Positions 19,664-30,200 of a DNA stretch of 64,000 nucleotides are shown here, piece by piece (position 1 is the first letter of the stretch; each line of letters begins with the position of its first letter). The position numbers were made by a program, and so were the translations under genes. This DNA is from Leishmania infantum JPCM5 (Eukaryota; Euglenozoa; Kinetoplastea; Trypanosomatida; Trypanosomatidae). The notes beneath the pieces were generated by a model that was not told the DNA's origin, searched no databases, and saw only the letters and a program-made list of their open reading frames with translations. The stretch covers positions 293,043 to 357,042 of the forward strand of contig NC_009409.2 in the NCBI RefSeq assembly GCF_000002875.2, given 5' to 3'.

Positions 19664-22600
19664 ATGGGGTGCCACACGTCACGCACTTTCTGCACGGATG
19701 CCCACGATACTGCGGCTGCGACAGGTGCCGCCACGCAGTTGTCCACGTACGCCGGCGCACCGTTGGATGCAGTGGTCGCCTACGAGCGTGCGGCGCTGCG
19801 CCTGTCGCACGATCTCAGCCATCTCAGACGCAGTGCGGAAACGACTACAGAGATAGCGCTGGTACGCAGCATTGCTTCCGCGCCGACGGGTAGGAACGGT
19901 CCGGCAACTGCGTCACAGCCTCCACGGCGTCCTCTGCTTCGGGCTTGCATCGACGTGCAAAAAGCGTTGCGACGGCAGCATGAACAGAGGCGACACCACC
20001 GTCACATGTACAAAGAGGTGGTGACGGTGGAAACTGCTTACCAGGATGGAGTCCCGGTGCTGCTGCAGGAGCTTGCCTGGGAATGGTGCAGCAGTGCAGC
20101 GGGAGAGCGTCAGGGTAGAGCCAGTAATGCTGGCAGGCCACCTGCGCTGAGTGCAGAACAGATGGCAGCGTGGAAAACCCGCACCGCACAGCTCCTATAC
20201 GCCTATGTGAGCTCACGGAGATACAAGAAGGCGCTGCGGCGCGCGAGGAAGGCGGCAGCGACTGGCGCGAGAGTCCGCCACCCTGCTGCAGCATCAGCAG
20301 TACGACGAGGTGACGAGGTCAGGAGCGACGGTGAGCACGGTGCGCCTGAGCCGCTTGTGTTTCGCACCTTGTTCAAGTCATATGCCGAACTGGGCCGCTC
20401 GCTGATCACATCGCACAGCGCTGCCGTTGGTGCTGCGGCGCGCTCTTCTTCTGCGGTCAATTCCAGAAGCACTGTGACACCATCAATGTGGTGCGCGGTG
20501 CTCTGTCGGTTTGTGAGTGCGCTTCCCGAGCCTCTGATGCCATCCTTGTGCAGTCGTCGTCTCGAGCCCTTCGCTGGCGCGCTCCCAAGCAGGTCTGCTG
20601 CCGCCACGACACCTACGTCAACCTCTCATGCGGCATACGCGGCTGTGCGCCGAGTGGTTTCGGAGTCGTTCATATCAACCGACGTGGTTGCATACATCAC
20701 GTTTTGCTATATCCTCGACCTCGTCCATGAGCACCGCGCCGAGTTGACCGGGGACGAGGTGGAGGCCGTGGCGAAGGCGATCGTGCGGGAGCCGAGCCTC
20801 GCCCAGACGACACGCGAGGTTGCCCACGCTTGCGACCCTGAAGCGCGCATGTTTTGGCCTCCGCGAACGTCAGTGGCTGCGTCATCAACGGCTGCTTCTG
20901 CTGCTGCCATGGTGCGTGAGAAAGTACCGGGAGAGGATGGCAGACGCAGCGTGAAGAGCATAAAGGACGAGAGTGGATGGAAGGGAGTCGCTGCTGCTGG
21001 GGGTGGAGAAACTGGTACGCACAGCCAACTCGCGGCAGCAAAACCAGCTGTATGCGCCGACGTGGAAGTTGCTAAGACGCCAACTCCATGGACGGCACCT
21101 GCCGCTGCAGGCGGTGGGATGCGGCGACCGCCCACGTCGTCTTCCAGCGCCACTGGCAGTGAGGAAGACGACAGCGAGAGTGATCGCCACTCTCCGGCCG
21201 CGGCGGCTCGCACCATCCCAGCTGCCGCCCAACCAACGGAGGACATGCACCGCGCTTCACCTGTCCCAAAGCAGGGCTCTTCGAAGGCTAAAGCCGCGGC
21301 AGGGTCTCACCTGCAACCAGATCGAAAGGAGCGCATTATGGCCTCCAGCGAGGTGCCTTTCTTGAAGGGTACTTCTTCCGTCGGCGAGAGCAGCAGCTCC
21401 GTTGTATCTGAGCACCGTCGCTACGTCGCTCAGCGTAGCGCCAAGCAACTGCTGTCTCCTTCAGGGGACGAGAACGTGCAGCGCCCTAGCGTGCTGGCGA
21501 GCCGCCCAGATCTCACTGCTTTATCAATGAGCAGGCTCAACTCCGCTCTGTACCCATCTGCGCTCGAAGACCCGGCGGCGTTGGAAGCGGAAGCTGAGGG
21601 TCTGCGATGTGCCTTGCAGCGGTTCAGCGAGTCTTCGCTGTCCGCGACAGCCAGCATCCGCAGCCACGACGACGGCGACGGCATCCATTCACGCTCCCCA
21701 AGCGGGGAGAGCGGCTCTCCACAAGGTGGTACCTCTACCGACAACGTCAGCGCGTCCTTGGCGCCGGTGCCGCCACGACCACCGCGGCTATCGTCCTCAC
21801 ATCGCGTCACGCTAACCCCCACCTCTTTCCAACGAGATGAGCGCCACCTATTGCCGAAATGCGGCGGTGCTGCAACTCCCACACCGGCGGTAGCCCTGCT
21901 GCCTCCCCCCTTGGCGCAGAGGTCCGCTGCACCGCTGCCGGCAACGGCCTTCCGTGCGCAGGCGGAACAGCCGCTTCTTACAGCTCTCATGGTCGCCAAG
22001 CAGCGCTTTCTGGCGGCGCTGAAGATGAGTCCTGCAAGAGGGACCGCCGCCGCACTTTCGCCACCGCAAACCGCAGAGGTTGTTGACCGGACCGCCGCAG
22101 ACGGCAAGGGCTGCTCAGGCAGCTTCGTTGATCGTCGCCTTGAAAATGTGATGGCTTGCGCGCGCGAAATGGGCTGGACGTCACCCGAGAGCCTCATCGA
22201 GTCTCTCAAGGCGGCGCAGTGGCACTCGCACGGCAAGACGCCGGCGATCACCGGGGCAGAAGCAGCGGCGCTGTCGTCGTCACACGTGCCTGCGTTTAAG
22301 TCGGATGCACTCAGCTCTTCGTGTGATTGGCATGCTCCACCGCGCCTGCCGCAGCCGCGCGCAGAGGCACCGCATCAAGCGAAAAAGGGCGCGGCCGTCT
22401 CCGGCGCCAACTCCTCCATCACCGAGTGTTGCTCTGGGCACGGCCCAGTGAGCCAGCAGCCCCACACGCCCCACCAGGGAACTGACGCATGCCACGCCTT
22501 CCCCTCCTCTCGAACGGAGTCCGCCGATTCAGCGATGCGTGTCAAGGCGACGCGCGAGCTCCGCAGCGGTGGTGCTGCGCACCCGGGCCTCCCGGGCGAG

Positions 22601-23086
22601 TCGCTGCTCTCGCCACCAGCGGCTGAAAGCAGCCGTGTGGCTGGTACTGGGCATGCGTATCTTCCTGCTCCTCTGCAAGGTCATGAAGGTCTCGTGAGCT
22701 CCGGCCTCACTAACCCCCTCACAAAACCGACTATGCCCGCCAGTGCCACCGCCGGCGCTGCGGCTGCACAGCCTTTGATCGAGTTGGAGCAGGAGCTAAC
22801 GAAGCTGCGACATCTGGTACGCACGCTCGAGTCGAAGCAGTTTGTTCACGCTCACCAGTCGTCTGCACAAGCGTCCGAGTTACAGGCGCAATGTGCGGAG
22901 CTGCAGCATCAACAGCTTGCGCAGGCGAAGCAGCTGCGTCTCGCTCGTGCACGTCTGATGTCCGTGGGGAATGAGCTGGAGGACTTGCGCTATGTGAAGA
23001 CGCACCTGCAACTGCAGCTGACGGTGTCCCAACAAGAGACCGCACGGCTGCGAGACACGCTGCTGAGAGGTGAAACGCGCACGTGA
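19664..23086 (+). CDS. Large protein with a degenerate RhoGAP-like region and C-terminal coiled coil
   Basis: A 1140-residue protein from the first ATG in the frame. The N-terminal 215 residues are helical and charged (for example A-Y-E-R-A-A-L-R-L-S-H-D-L and Y-V-S-S-R-R-Y-K-K-A-L-R-R-A). Residues about 270-385 recall the core of a RhoGAP domain: a helix ending in F-V-S-A-L-P-E-P-L-M-P matches the family's L-R-E-L-P-E-P-L-I-P signature. A later helix, D-V-V-A-Y-I-T-F-C-Y-I-L-D-L-V, then E-V-E-A-V-A-K-A-I-V-R-E-P-S-L, corresponds to the family's N-K-M-containing helices. The arginine-finger loop and the N-K-M pair are not evident, so GAP activity is doubtful. Residues 400-1030 are Ser/Ala/Pro-rich and probably disordered; about 1035-1137 is a Gln/Leu-rich coiled coil. 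The coding call is firm; the function is not known. Confidence 0.8.
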   Translation: MGCHTSRTFCTDAHDTAAATGAATQLSTYAGAPLDAVVAYERAALRLSHDLSHLRRSAETTTEIALVRSIASAPTGRNGPATASQPPRRPLLRACIDVQKALRRQHEQRRHHRHMYKEVVTVETAYQDGVPVLLQELAWEWCSSAAGERQGRASNAGRPPALSAEQMAAWKTRTAQLLYAYVSSRRYKKALRRARKAAATGARVRHPAAASAVRRGDEVRSDGEHGAPEPLVFRTLFKSYAELGRSLITSHSAAVGAAARSSSAVNSRSTVTPSMWCAVLCRFVSALPEPLMPSLCSRRLEPFAGALPSRSAAATTPTSTSHAAYAAVRRVVSESFISTDVVAYITFCYILDLVHEHRAELTGDEVEAVAKAIVREPSLAQTTREVAHACDPEARMFWPPRTSVAASSTAASAAAMVREKVPGEDGRRSVKSIKDESGWKGVAAAGGGETGTHSQLAAAKPAVCADVEVAKTPTPWTAPAAAGGGMRRPPTSSSSATGSEEDDSESDRHSPAAAARTIPAAAQPTEDMHRASPVPKQGSSKAKAAAGSHLQPDRKERIMASSEVPFLKGTSSVGESSSSVVSEHRRYVAQRSAKQLLSPSGDENVQRPSVLASRPDLTALSMSRLNSALYPSALEDPAALEAEAEGLRCALQRFSESSLSATASIRSHDDGDGIHSRSPSGESGSPQGGTSTDNVSASLAPVPPRPPRLSSSHRVTLTPTSFQRDERHLLPKCGGAATPTPAVALLPPPLAQRSAAPLPATAFRAQAEQPLLTALMVAKQRFLAALKMSPARGTAAALSPPQTAEVVDRTAADGKGCSGSFVDRRLENVMACAREMGWTSPESLIESLKAAQWHSHGKTPAITGAEAAALSSSHVPAFKSDALSSSCDWHAPPRLPQPRAEAPHQAKKGAAVSGANSSITECCSGHGPVSQQPHTPHQGTDACHAFPSSRTESADSAMRVKATRELRSGGAAHPGLPGESLLSPPAAESSRVAGTGHAYLPAPLQGHEGLVSSGLTNPLTKPTMPASATAGAAAAQPLIELEQELTKLRHLVRTLESKQFVHAHQSSAQASELQAQCAELQHQQLAQAKQLRLARARLMSVGNELEDLRYVKTHLQLQLTVSQQETARLRDTLLRGETRT

Positions 23087-23882
23087 CGTGCAGTAGCCCG
23101 CTCTTACACCGGCGTGCATCACAGCGTGCATCGTGCGCTTGCGTGCGTACGTGCAGGCGCGTGACCCATCATGTGAGAGGCAAGTCGAAGCAGACGGACA
23201 ACACGCAAGCATGCAGACCCAGAAACGCACGTGCATACGTGTGGGTCATACTTGTCTGCCTCGCATCTCCTTCCACCTCCTCAACGCTGGCATGCGTTTG
23301 CGTGCATGTGTGGTCGCCCGTGCACAAGCAGTCCGGATGCGTGGGCTACAAGGTGATCCGCACGTGCGCGCTGTCTCCGTGCTTTCGTGTGCTGCCACTT
23401 TGCTTTCTCCTCTTTCTACAGCGCGTGTGTGTGCGCGCGCCTGAAGGTACTCACATAGACCCGCACGTTTCTCGACTCGCCCTTGCTCTCATCCGCAAAG
23501 CAGGGGTGCAGTGAACCTCCGGCCATCACGGCCGGCATGCGGCTTCTCGATCACCTGAGGTTGGTCACCGTCTTGCGCTCCGCCGTCGCCCCCTCTATCA
23601 GCGCTGGGAACCAGAGGAGGGGGGGACGCGGAGAAGAGGATCGCGAGAGAGCAAGCAGACTCCGCAGACGCGTGCGCAACGGTGCCGCGCATTTGCACAG
23701 CCGGCCTCCGCTCCTCTTCATTCCTCTCTCGCTGTGCTGTACACCGTTCGTTTTCTTGCCTTGTTTTTGGCTTCCTCAACTCATAGATGACGCTGCAGCC
23801 AGCGCACGCAGGCACACGCACATCCACGTCATTTCCCTTCTTGTCTGCCTTCTCCCCAACCCCTCCGCCCCACCACCCCACA
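23087..23882. other. Intergenic region, 0.8 kb
   Basis: No gene seen. It ends in a long pyrimidine tract with AG at 23785-23786 that probably marks the splice acceptor of the next gene. Confidence 0.55.
23703..23786 (+). promoter_or_regulatory. Candidate trans-splice acceptor abutting an ATG
   Basis: A long C/T-rich tract ends in TCATAG, with AG at 23785-23786 and an ATG directly following at 23787. Further AGs occur at about 23799-23815, and using one of those would make the ATG at 23883 the first one. Confidence 0.4.
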
Positions 23883-26800
23883 ATGTTCAGTGGGCCTTAC
23901 CGCCCGCGAGTGGTGCCTGTGCCGGCCAGTGACGATCAGAAACTCATAGAGAAGACGACCGACTCGGCCGCCGACGACTTCGGCACCTACCCGGCACTGC
24001 AACACCAAACCAGCAACGCTTGCAATCGGATTGGGGGCATGGGCTCTTCGTCAGCGGATGACCCTCAGACATCACTGCCGCTGTGTGACATCCCGTGGAA
24101 TCGCCTTTGCGACGCTAGCGCGCACAGCAGCCCACTCAGGCGTCATTACCATGCCGATGAGGTGCCGCCGTCTTCCTCGGTAGTCACAGCAGCGCCGTCC
24201 ACAGCTGCCTCACATCGTTACCAACAGCTAGCAGCGCAGCACCTCTATGGCGCAGCGAGCAGCATCCCAGCGGCGGTGTTGGCGCCGAGTTCTATCACAC
24301 CAGCCACTGGTGGCTCTGGCACTGCCGTCAGGACTGTGCCCTTCTCCAAACTGCGCTACACAGACTCACGTGGCCACCCTCTTCCCAGTGCACACGAGGG
24401 CGGGTCTCTGCTGCACGGAGTGAAGCGAGGCGGCGGTAGCGGCGGCCCAGCGCTAGACAACCCCGCCGTAGGCTCTAGCGCACAGCGTGGGGCCGCCACG
24501 GAAGGGTGCACTGAATCGAATGAGCTGAGCGCACCCAGTACATCGGCGGTGACGACTGGAGAAGCATTGCGCTCGTCTTCAGTTCAGGGGCTTGGTGATG
24601 GGCATTCAACGAGTGCGATGAAGCGATCCGCGTCCGCGTGCGAAGCCTCTCAGCTCTCGCCAACGCAGTCGCGGTCGTCGACGGCGGCGCCATCGTCGAA
24701 CGCAACCGTGACCGTCACAGCAGATGATTGGCCACGGAGTCGCGGCAGTGCGACGCGGCGTCAGCTACAGCGACAGCTCCAGCGGCAACGGTATCGATCG
24801 TTTCCCTCGCGCATTACAGCTCCAGCGACATCCACCGCGGGCAAGCATCCGCAGCCGCCGCGCACGGCGCACTGGGCGGTGAAGCTGATCGAGGACTTTG
24901 TGACACAGGTGGCGGTGCAGCAAGAGTCGGCGGCGACGGCACTGACGATTATGCCGTTCTACAGTGCGGCAAGTGCTTTGGGCAGGAGAGCGACCGCTGG
25001 TGGTCGCGACGCCACCACAACAACCACTGTCGCTGACCTCACTGCGACCTTCTTGTCCTCACGCTACGGGGCGCTGCAGTGGCGCCCCATACTGCACGAG
25101 TTTGCTGCCTGTCTGCACCGCTATCGAATACTCAGCCCCACATGCGCGGTGTTCCGCGAGTACTTCATCCATGTCGACGCAGAAAACCTCGCCGACTTCC
25201 ACTTGTTCTGTCGTCTCTACGCCGCTGGCGATATTCAGCACTGCTCGACGGTAGAGACGCGGCGTGTGGCGCTCGCGACAGCCGCCGCTGCAACCGTGCA
25301 CACCATCGTGTCGCGCCGCTACATCGACGAACGAGAGGTGGGCGATCGACTGCAGCGCATGCTGCAGTATGTAGTGCTGATTGACTGCGCACCCTGCATC
25401 GTCGTCGGGGCGGACGGTGGAGCCGCCAGCCGCGCTGCGTCAGGTGTTGTGTCGATGTCTCGTCAGCCCCGGGTGCGTGTACAGTATCGTTACGCCCGTG
25501 AGCCTCCCGCCCGCGCAAAGTGGGTGCCGCAACGACGACATCTCACTGCTGACGAAATCCGCAGGGTCAAGAAGGCGGTGCTTGGTTGGATGGAAGAGGC
25601 GGCTCGCAAGGGCACTTGTGGGCGCGGCTGCGGTGCGGTGGGGCCGTACGAAGCGGTCGATACGGCAGACGACGCGTGGCCTGAGGCTGCAGAGGGGGTT
25701 GATCTGCAGCGTGTGTCGTTTGACCGCGAGGGCCGGGTGGATGCGTATGCGCTGTTGCAGGCGACCCTGGAGGCGGTGAAGCTGGTGTGCTGCAGCCGTC
25801 ACCCTTCGCCTGCAAGACGCGACGAGGATGCGGGGCACGTTGACGATGGCGACGGTGTCGTCAAGCGGATCGAAAATGCGCCTGGGCGCTCCCAGCACCT
25901 TCAGCAGCAGTATCGGCCGGTGAAAAACACTGCCCGCAGTCCGCAACTGCTGCGGGAGCTGGTGCCGCCACCGTCGCAGGCGTACATGTATCCACTGGAG
26001 GAAGTGAACCTGTCTCCCCCGCGGCCTCAGCACCGCAGTTCTGTGCAGAGGCCCACACAGCCCGAAAGCGAAGACGATGACAGCGCTGAGGCTCGGTGCA
26101 TGACACAGACGTGCCAAGAGCCCCCCTCCATGCCATCTCGCACGTCGGTCTCCACCGGCGTCTCGGCTTCCCGTGTGTTGGCGGACAGCCTTTTGTTGTC
26201 CCCGTCCTGCAACAACGTTGTTTCACAGCTCCGCGGCAGCAGCAGCAGTAGCCGTCATTCTAGTTCACTGCACCTCTGTCCATCTGCCGGACAACGAACA
26301 TCTCCGCTCTCACCATGCCGGCGGGTGGCGGCAGCAACGGGGCGCCGTGGTAACTCGCCCGCAAGTCGGGTGCAGCGGCGGGGTCAGAACAAAGGGGAAA
26401 GGGAGGTGGAGGAGAGCCGGCCTCGCTCGTCGCGCGACGGGCCCCACCCCCATCACCCATACGCGACACAGTTGCACGGCAATCAGCTGTGGGTGGAGGC
26501 ACAGCAGGAGGCTGCGGCAGCGTCGCAACGGCGAGACAGCTGCTGGCGCGACCACTACCCGCGCATCTACCCGCGTGTGCAGCTCACTCCATCGCCTCGA
26601 AAGCCCACCAATGGCGCATGCGCAGCGCACGCCGCCTTTGCATTATCATCTTCTCCAGTGGATGCCACCAGTGACTCCATCGATGCGGAGCTGCGCCGAC
26701 GCCAGGCACGCGGTCGTGGCGGTGACTTGATCGAGCCGCGGCAGATGATGGCCAACTCGGTCGATCTCTTATCGTGTGCGCGCCTTGCTGATGGCCTTCA

Positions 26801-27209
26801 GCTGCCCAGGCCGTTTTCCCCAGTTGACCCACCAGCTTCCACGGTCACGCACCCTTCGCGCATTCATTCTGCCGCGGCGAGGTCGTCAAGCTCTGCAGCT
26901 CCCGCGGCACGAGCGATCCGTGCCGATGACTGCACAACAGCCAGCTCATCGCTCGCCGCTCTCTCGCCGCGCACCATGCCGTCTTCGACGGCTGCTAAGG
27001 TCGGTGTCGCCTCTGCCGGGCCTCACGCCAGCCACGAGGACGCGGCAGCCATGGCGAGCAACACAGTTTTGTTAACCGATGAAGAGCGAGCAATGCTGTA
27101 TCAGCTGGAGATCGCCCTGGACCGACTCGACACGCAGCACCAACGCAATCACGTGACCATCGCTTCTACTGCGGTGGCTGGTGCGACTGCTGCGAGAAAG
27201 GCATATTGA
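23883..27209 (+). CDS. Large unrecognised protein with a conserved helical block
   Basis: I do not recognise this 1108-residue protein. Residues about 328-510 look folded and helical: W-A-V-K-L-I-E-D-F-V-T-Q-V, then F-L-S-S-R-Y-G-A-L-Q-W-R-P-I-L-H-E-F, then V-F-R-E-Y-F and a region of paired helices. This pattern faintly resembles helical segments of flagellar or ciliary proteins (a weak inference). A charged helix H-L-T-A-D-E-I-R-R-V-K-K-A-V-L-G-W-M follows near 555, and a short helical tail containing D-E-E-R-A-M-L-Y-Q-L-E-I-A-L-D-R-L closes the protein. The remainder is Ser/Ala/Arg-rich low complexity with a poly-Gln/Arg stretch near 300. The start is uncertain: an in-frame ATG at 23787 adds 32 residues. 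The ATG at 23883 was preferred because it has A at -3 and the extra residues are pyrimidine-tract-derived. Confidence 0.75.
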   Translation: MFSGPYRPRVVPVPASDDQKLIEKTTDSAADDFGTYPALQHQTSNACNRIGGMGSSSADDPQTSLPLCDIPWNRLCDASAHSSPLRRHYHADEVPPSSSVVTAAPSTAASHRYQQLAAQHLYGAASSIPAAVLAPSSITPATGGSGTAVRTVPFSKLRYTDSRGHPLPSAHEGGSLLHGVKRGGGSGGPALDNPAVGSSAQRGAATEGCTESNELSAPSTSAVTTGEALRSSSVQGLGDGHSTSAMKRSASACEASQLSPTQSRSSTAAPSSNATVTVTADDWPRSRGSATRRQLQRQLQRQRYRSFPSRITAPATSTAGKHPQPPRTAHWAVKLIEDFVTQVAVQQESAATALTIMPFYSAASALGRRATAGGRDATTTTTVADLTATFLSSRYGALQWRPILHEFAACLHRYRILSPTCAVFREYFIHVDAENLADFHLFCRLYAAGDIQHCSTVETRRVALATAAAATVHTIVSRRYIDEREVGDRLQRMLQYVVLIDCAPCIVVGADGGAASRAASGVVSMSRQPRVRVQYRYAREPPARAKWVPQRRHLTADEIRRVKKAVLGWMEEAARKGTCGRGCGAVGPYEAVDTADDAWPEAAEGVDLQRVSFDREGRVDAYALLQATLEAVKLVCCSRHPSPARRDEDAGHVDDGDGVVKRIENAPGRSQHLQQQYRPVKNTARSPQLLRELVPPPSQAYMYPLEEVNLSPPRPQHRSSVQRPTQPESEDDDSAEARCMTQTCQEPPSMPSRTSVSTGVSASRVLADSLLLSPSCNNVVSQLRGSSSSSRHSSSLHLCPSAGQRTSPLSPCRRVAAATGRRGNSPASRVQRRGQNKGEREVEESRPRSSRDGPHPHHPYATQLHGNQLWVEAQQEAAAASQRRDSCWRDHYPRIYPRVQLTPSPRKPTNGACAAHAAFALSSSPVDATSDSIDAELRRRQARGRGGDLIEPRQMMANSVDLLSCARLADGLQLPRPFSPVDPPASTVTHPSRIHSAAARSSSSAAPAARAIRADDCTTASSSLAALSPRTMPSSTAAKVGVASAGPHASHEDAAAMASNTVLLTDEERAMLYQLEIALDRLDTQHQRNHVTIASTAVAGATAARKAY

Positions 27210-30200
27210 TAGAGGCATCTGTGTGCGTGTGTGTGTTGCTGCTTCGAAGGCGCTAAACTGAATCGGTAGTCAACTGAATGCACACTTGCCTTCCACAATG
27301 CAGGGTGGTAGTGGTGCGGGTCTTGAGGACATGGCGACTGGACAGAGGGCCATGCGAAAGGGGCATACATTACCTTTGTGGGAGCGCGCGCAGTCCACCT
27401 GTTTCGCTCGCGGGATCATCTCTCCGGGTCCCACATCCGCCGTCTCGTTCTCTCAAGCGAGCGAGGGGCTCAGAAAGAGGAGACTCGACGCAAACAACAA
27501 CAACACAAGCTGAATGCACGAAGCAAAGCCGTTGCACACAACATACCGCCAGCGGGAGAAGCCATCGCCCAGATGAGTCGTGAATGGGGGAGGGCAGATG
27601 GCAAGGTAAGCATGACTCCCACGCGTAGGCTGGGAATCATCAAGCCCTCGCCCTCTCTTCACATTCTTTTTGTGGCATGCACTGAACTCGCCTCTCAGCC
27701 TCCGTTTTCGCAGGCGTTGATGATGCTGATGATGGATGTGGATGGCCGCGCTCGTGCCGTGTCCGGCGCGTTTGTTTCTCAGCCTCACTGCTTCCCGTAA
27801 AACCACTCCCGCTGGCATCCACCGTATCGGCCACTTCTCTCTCTTGCTGCGCATCGTACCCTTCCCATCTCCCCTTTCCTCCCGGTCCAACCGCGCGCCA
27901 TCTCACTCGCTGCAGCTATGCTTTCGCCATCTCGACGAAAGCATGTTGGGCCCTCCACGAGATCACAGCCGAGTGTCCCCTGCACCCATTAAACTGCACC
28001 TCGTCCGCCTCCCTCCTAGTCGAAGCCGCCGCTCTTTCTCTTCCTCTGTCGTGCCCGAAGCCGCGTTTTGTGTGTGTGTGTGTGCCCGTGCGTTGCTGCT
28101 CTGAGTCTCGCGGAAGAAGGGAACAGCGTAGGGAGAAAAGACCGATTGTGGCTTGTGAAACCAACGAGCTTGTGTGCGCAACCTGCAGGTGATGGTGCAC
28201 GTATCCGATACACGCGGATGTATGTGTGAAGGTGCCTCTCTCTATGCTTTGCTTCTCGATACATTGGATGCTGCTCTCCTGATGCCAGTCCTCTCCCCTG
28301 CCCCCCCCACTCTCTGCACCCTCGTTGAGGGAGATGGCATGCGATGATGGCCAGATTCAACGTTACCCTGTCTCTCGAGCTCTGTGTGTGTTTGCATGGC
28401 TGAGTCTGCTCTTGCAGTCCTGCACGGCACAGCACGTTCCGCAGCAGCATTAAAGCGCTTGCTTCTCTTTCTCTGTGTTGCTTCCGCTTCTCCCCTTTCC
28501 CGAGCACCACGGACCCTCACCCTACCCCGCCTGGATCGATCTTGCGCGCGCGCACACACACACGTCTCTTCCTTCGCGTTCAACTCCCTCTGTGCGTGTA
28601 TGTATTTCACTGCTAACCCCCCCCCACACACACACACAAAAAAGCAACAGTTATGCGCAGGAAGAGTGCGGAAGGCATGTACGGGACTTCTGAGTGAGTG
28701 CCTCTTGCTTTCATCATTGCCGAGATGCAGTGCACGACAGCGTAGTCGGAGCCGTCATCAATGCCACTGAATGGAAGGATTCGAGTGAGAGGGAAAAAGG
28801 CTGAGAGCGGACGGCCGCGTTGAGGGAGAGGAAGGTAGGGAAGGAAGGTAGGACAAATCCATACAGCCGCATACACACGCGCGCCATAGTCGGCCCTTTC
28901 CCCTTGCACCGCACCCTTTCTTTCACACAGCCGCGGAGGTCGTGCGATGTCTGGAAGGATGAAGGAGCTCGTGGATGGAACCAGTAAGCTCATGTGTGCG
29001 CCCGCGTGTTTGTCTGTGTGTGTGTGTGCCTGCACCTCTCACCGCCTTTCCTCTTCCTTCCCCTCTCTCTCACAGCTCCTTCCCTCTTCAGTTTGGCCGA
29101 CCATCTCTCTCTGGTCCGTCAGCACAGCCCTCTTGTACCCTAACCCTAGGACATCGTCGGACACCTGTGCTCCTCGTGCGATCACAGGTGCCGCATCGCT
29201 CGCCTTCCTCGTTTCTCTTCCTCCCTCTCGCTCCTCCCCCTCTGTCTCTGTTTCTCTGCCTTCACCATGTCACCGTCATCGCCCCGAGTCCATTACCTGT
29301 GCGTGGCGGTGATGGCGGTTGTGATGGCGGCGGAGGTGGTAGAAGGGATCAGTGACTGTGAAGAGAGGATGAGAGGGAGTAGGAGAGAAGAGGAAGGCAG
29401 AGCTGGCCCCGTGTGCGTGCCTGTCTGTCTGTGTGCCTGTACGTGCGTGTGCGTGTGTGGTGGTGCGTTTCACGTTGCAGTCATCTACGCCTGTGCACAT
29501 GCAGACAAGCACCACACGGGAGATTGCGTCTGGTTGATGATGGCTCTGGCTGCTGCTCGTTTCGTATGTATGCGTGTGCGCACGTACGTGTGCATCTCCC
29601 GCGGTGAAAGTATCCCGTGCTCTCTCGCAGCTCATCCGACGTTTTTTTCGCGGCGCGATCCGTTTCACTTCTGATGTATGCATGCATATATCTGCTTTCG
29701 TTTTCCGTCTCTGTCTCGCTGTTCCCCTACCACTGCGCCTCGCCATCACGGCTCCGTGTGCTTGCATGTGTGTCCCTCGCCTCGGCACGCGCGTGCGGGC
29801 ACACAGTGTACCTGCTCTTCATCGCCCCATGGCTCTTTTTCCGTTTCTCACCTGTGCCTTCAGGAGCGCGTAAGCACGCGCAAGCACACGCCGTCACGCA
29901 GAATCAGACCTCACGCGTGATTGCAAGCGGCGAGGCCTCTCGCTGCAGTCGCGGTGGGGCAACGGTGCAGCCCACCTTCTCCCCCTCTTATTTGCTTTTC
30001 AGTATGCTGGCCTTCTCGCTGTCGGTGAGGGTGTTGTGTGCGCGTGTGTGTGTGCGTGCTTGCGTGTGGTGCACCACCATGGACTGCGAGAGCTAGCACG
30101 GCCACTCAGGCATGCAGGCATGCACGTGCACGTGCACACGCGCGGGTGCGCACACTTCGTAGCGCGCGATCCTCCGCCTCTCCAGTGCCGTTCAATTTGC

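Noticed and set aside
29137..29150. ACCCTAACCCTAGG, resembling telomere repeats
   Set aside because: Only two units are present in a CT-rich spacer, with no array or chromosome-end context. Chance is the simplest explanation.
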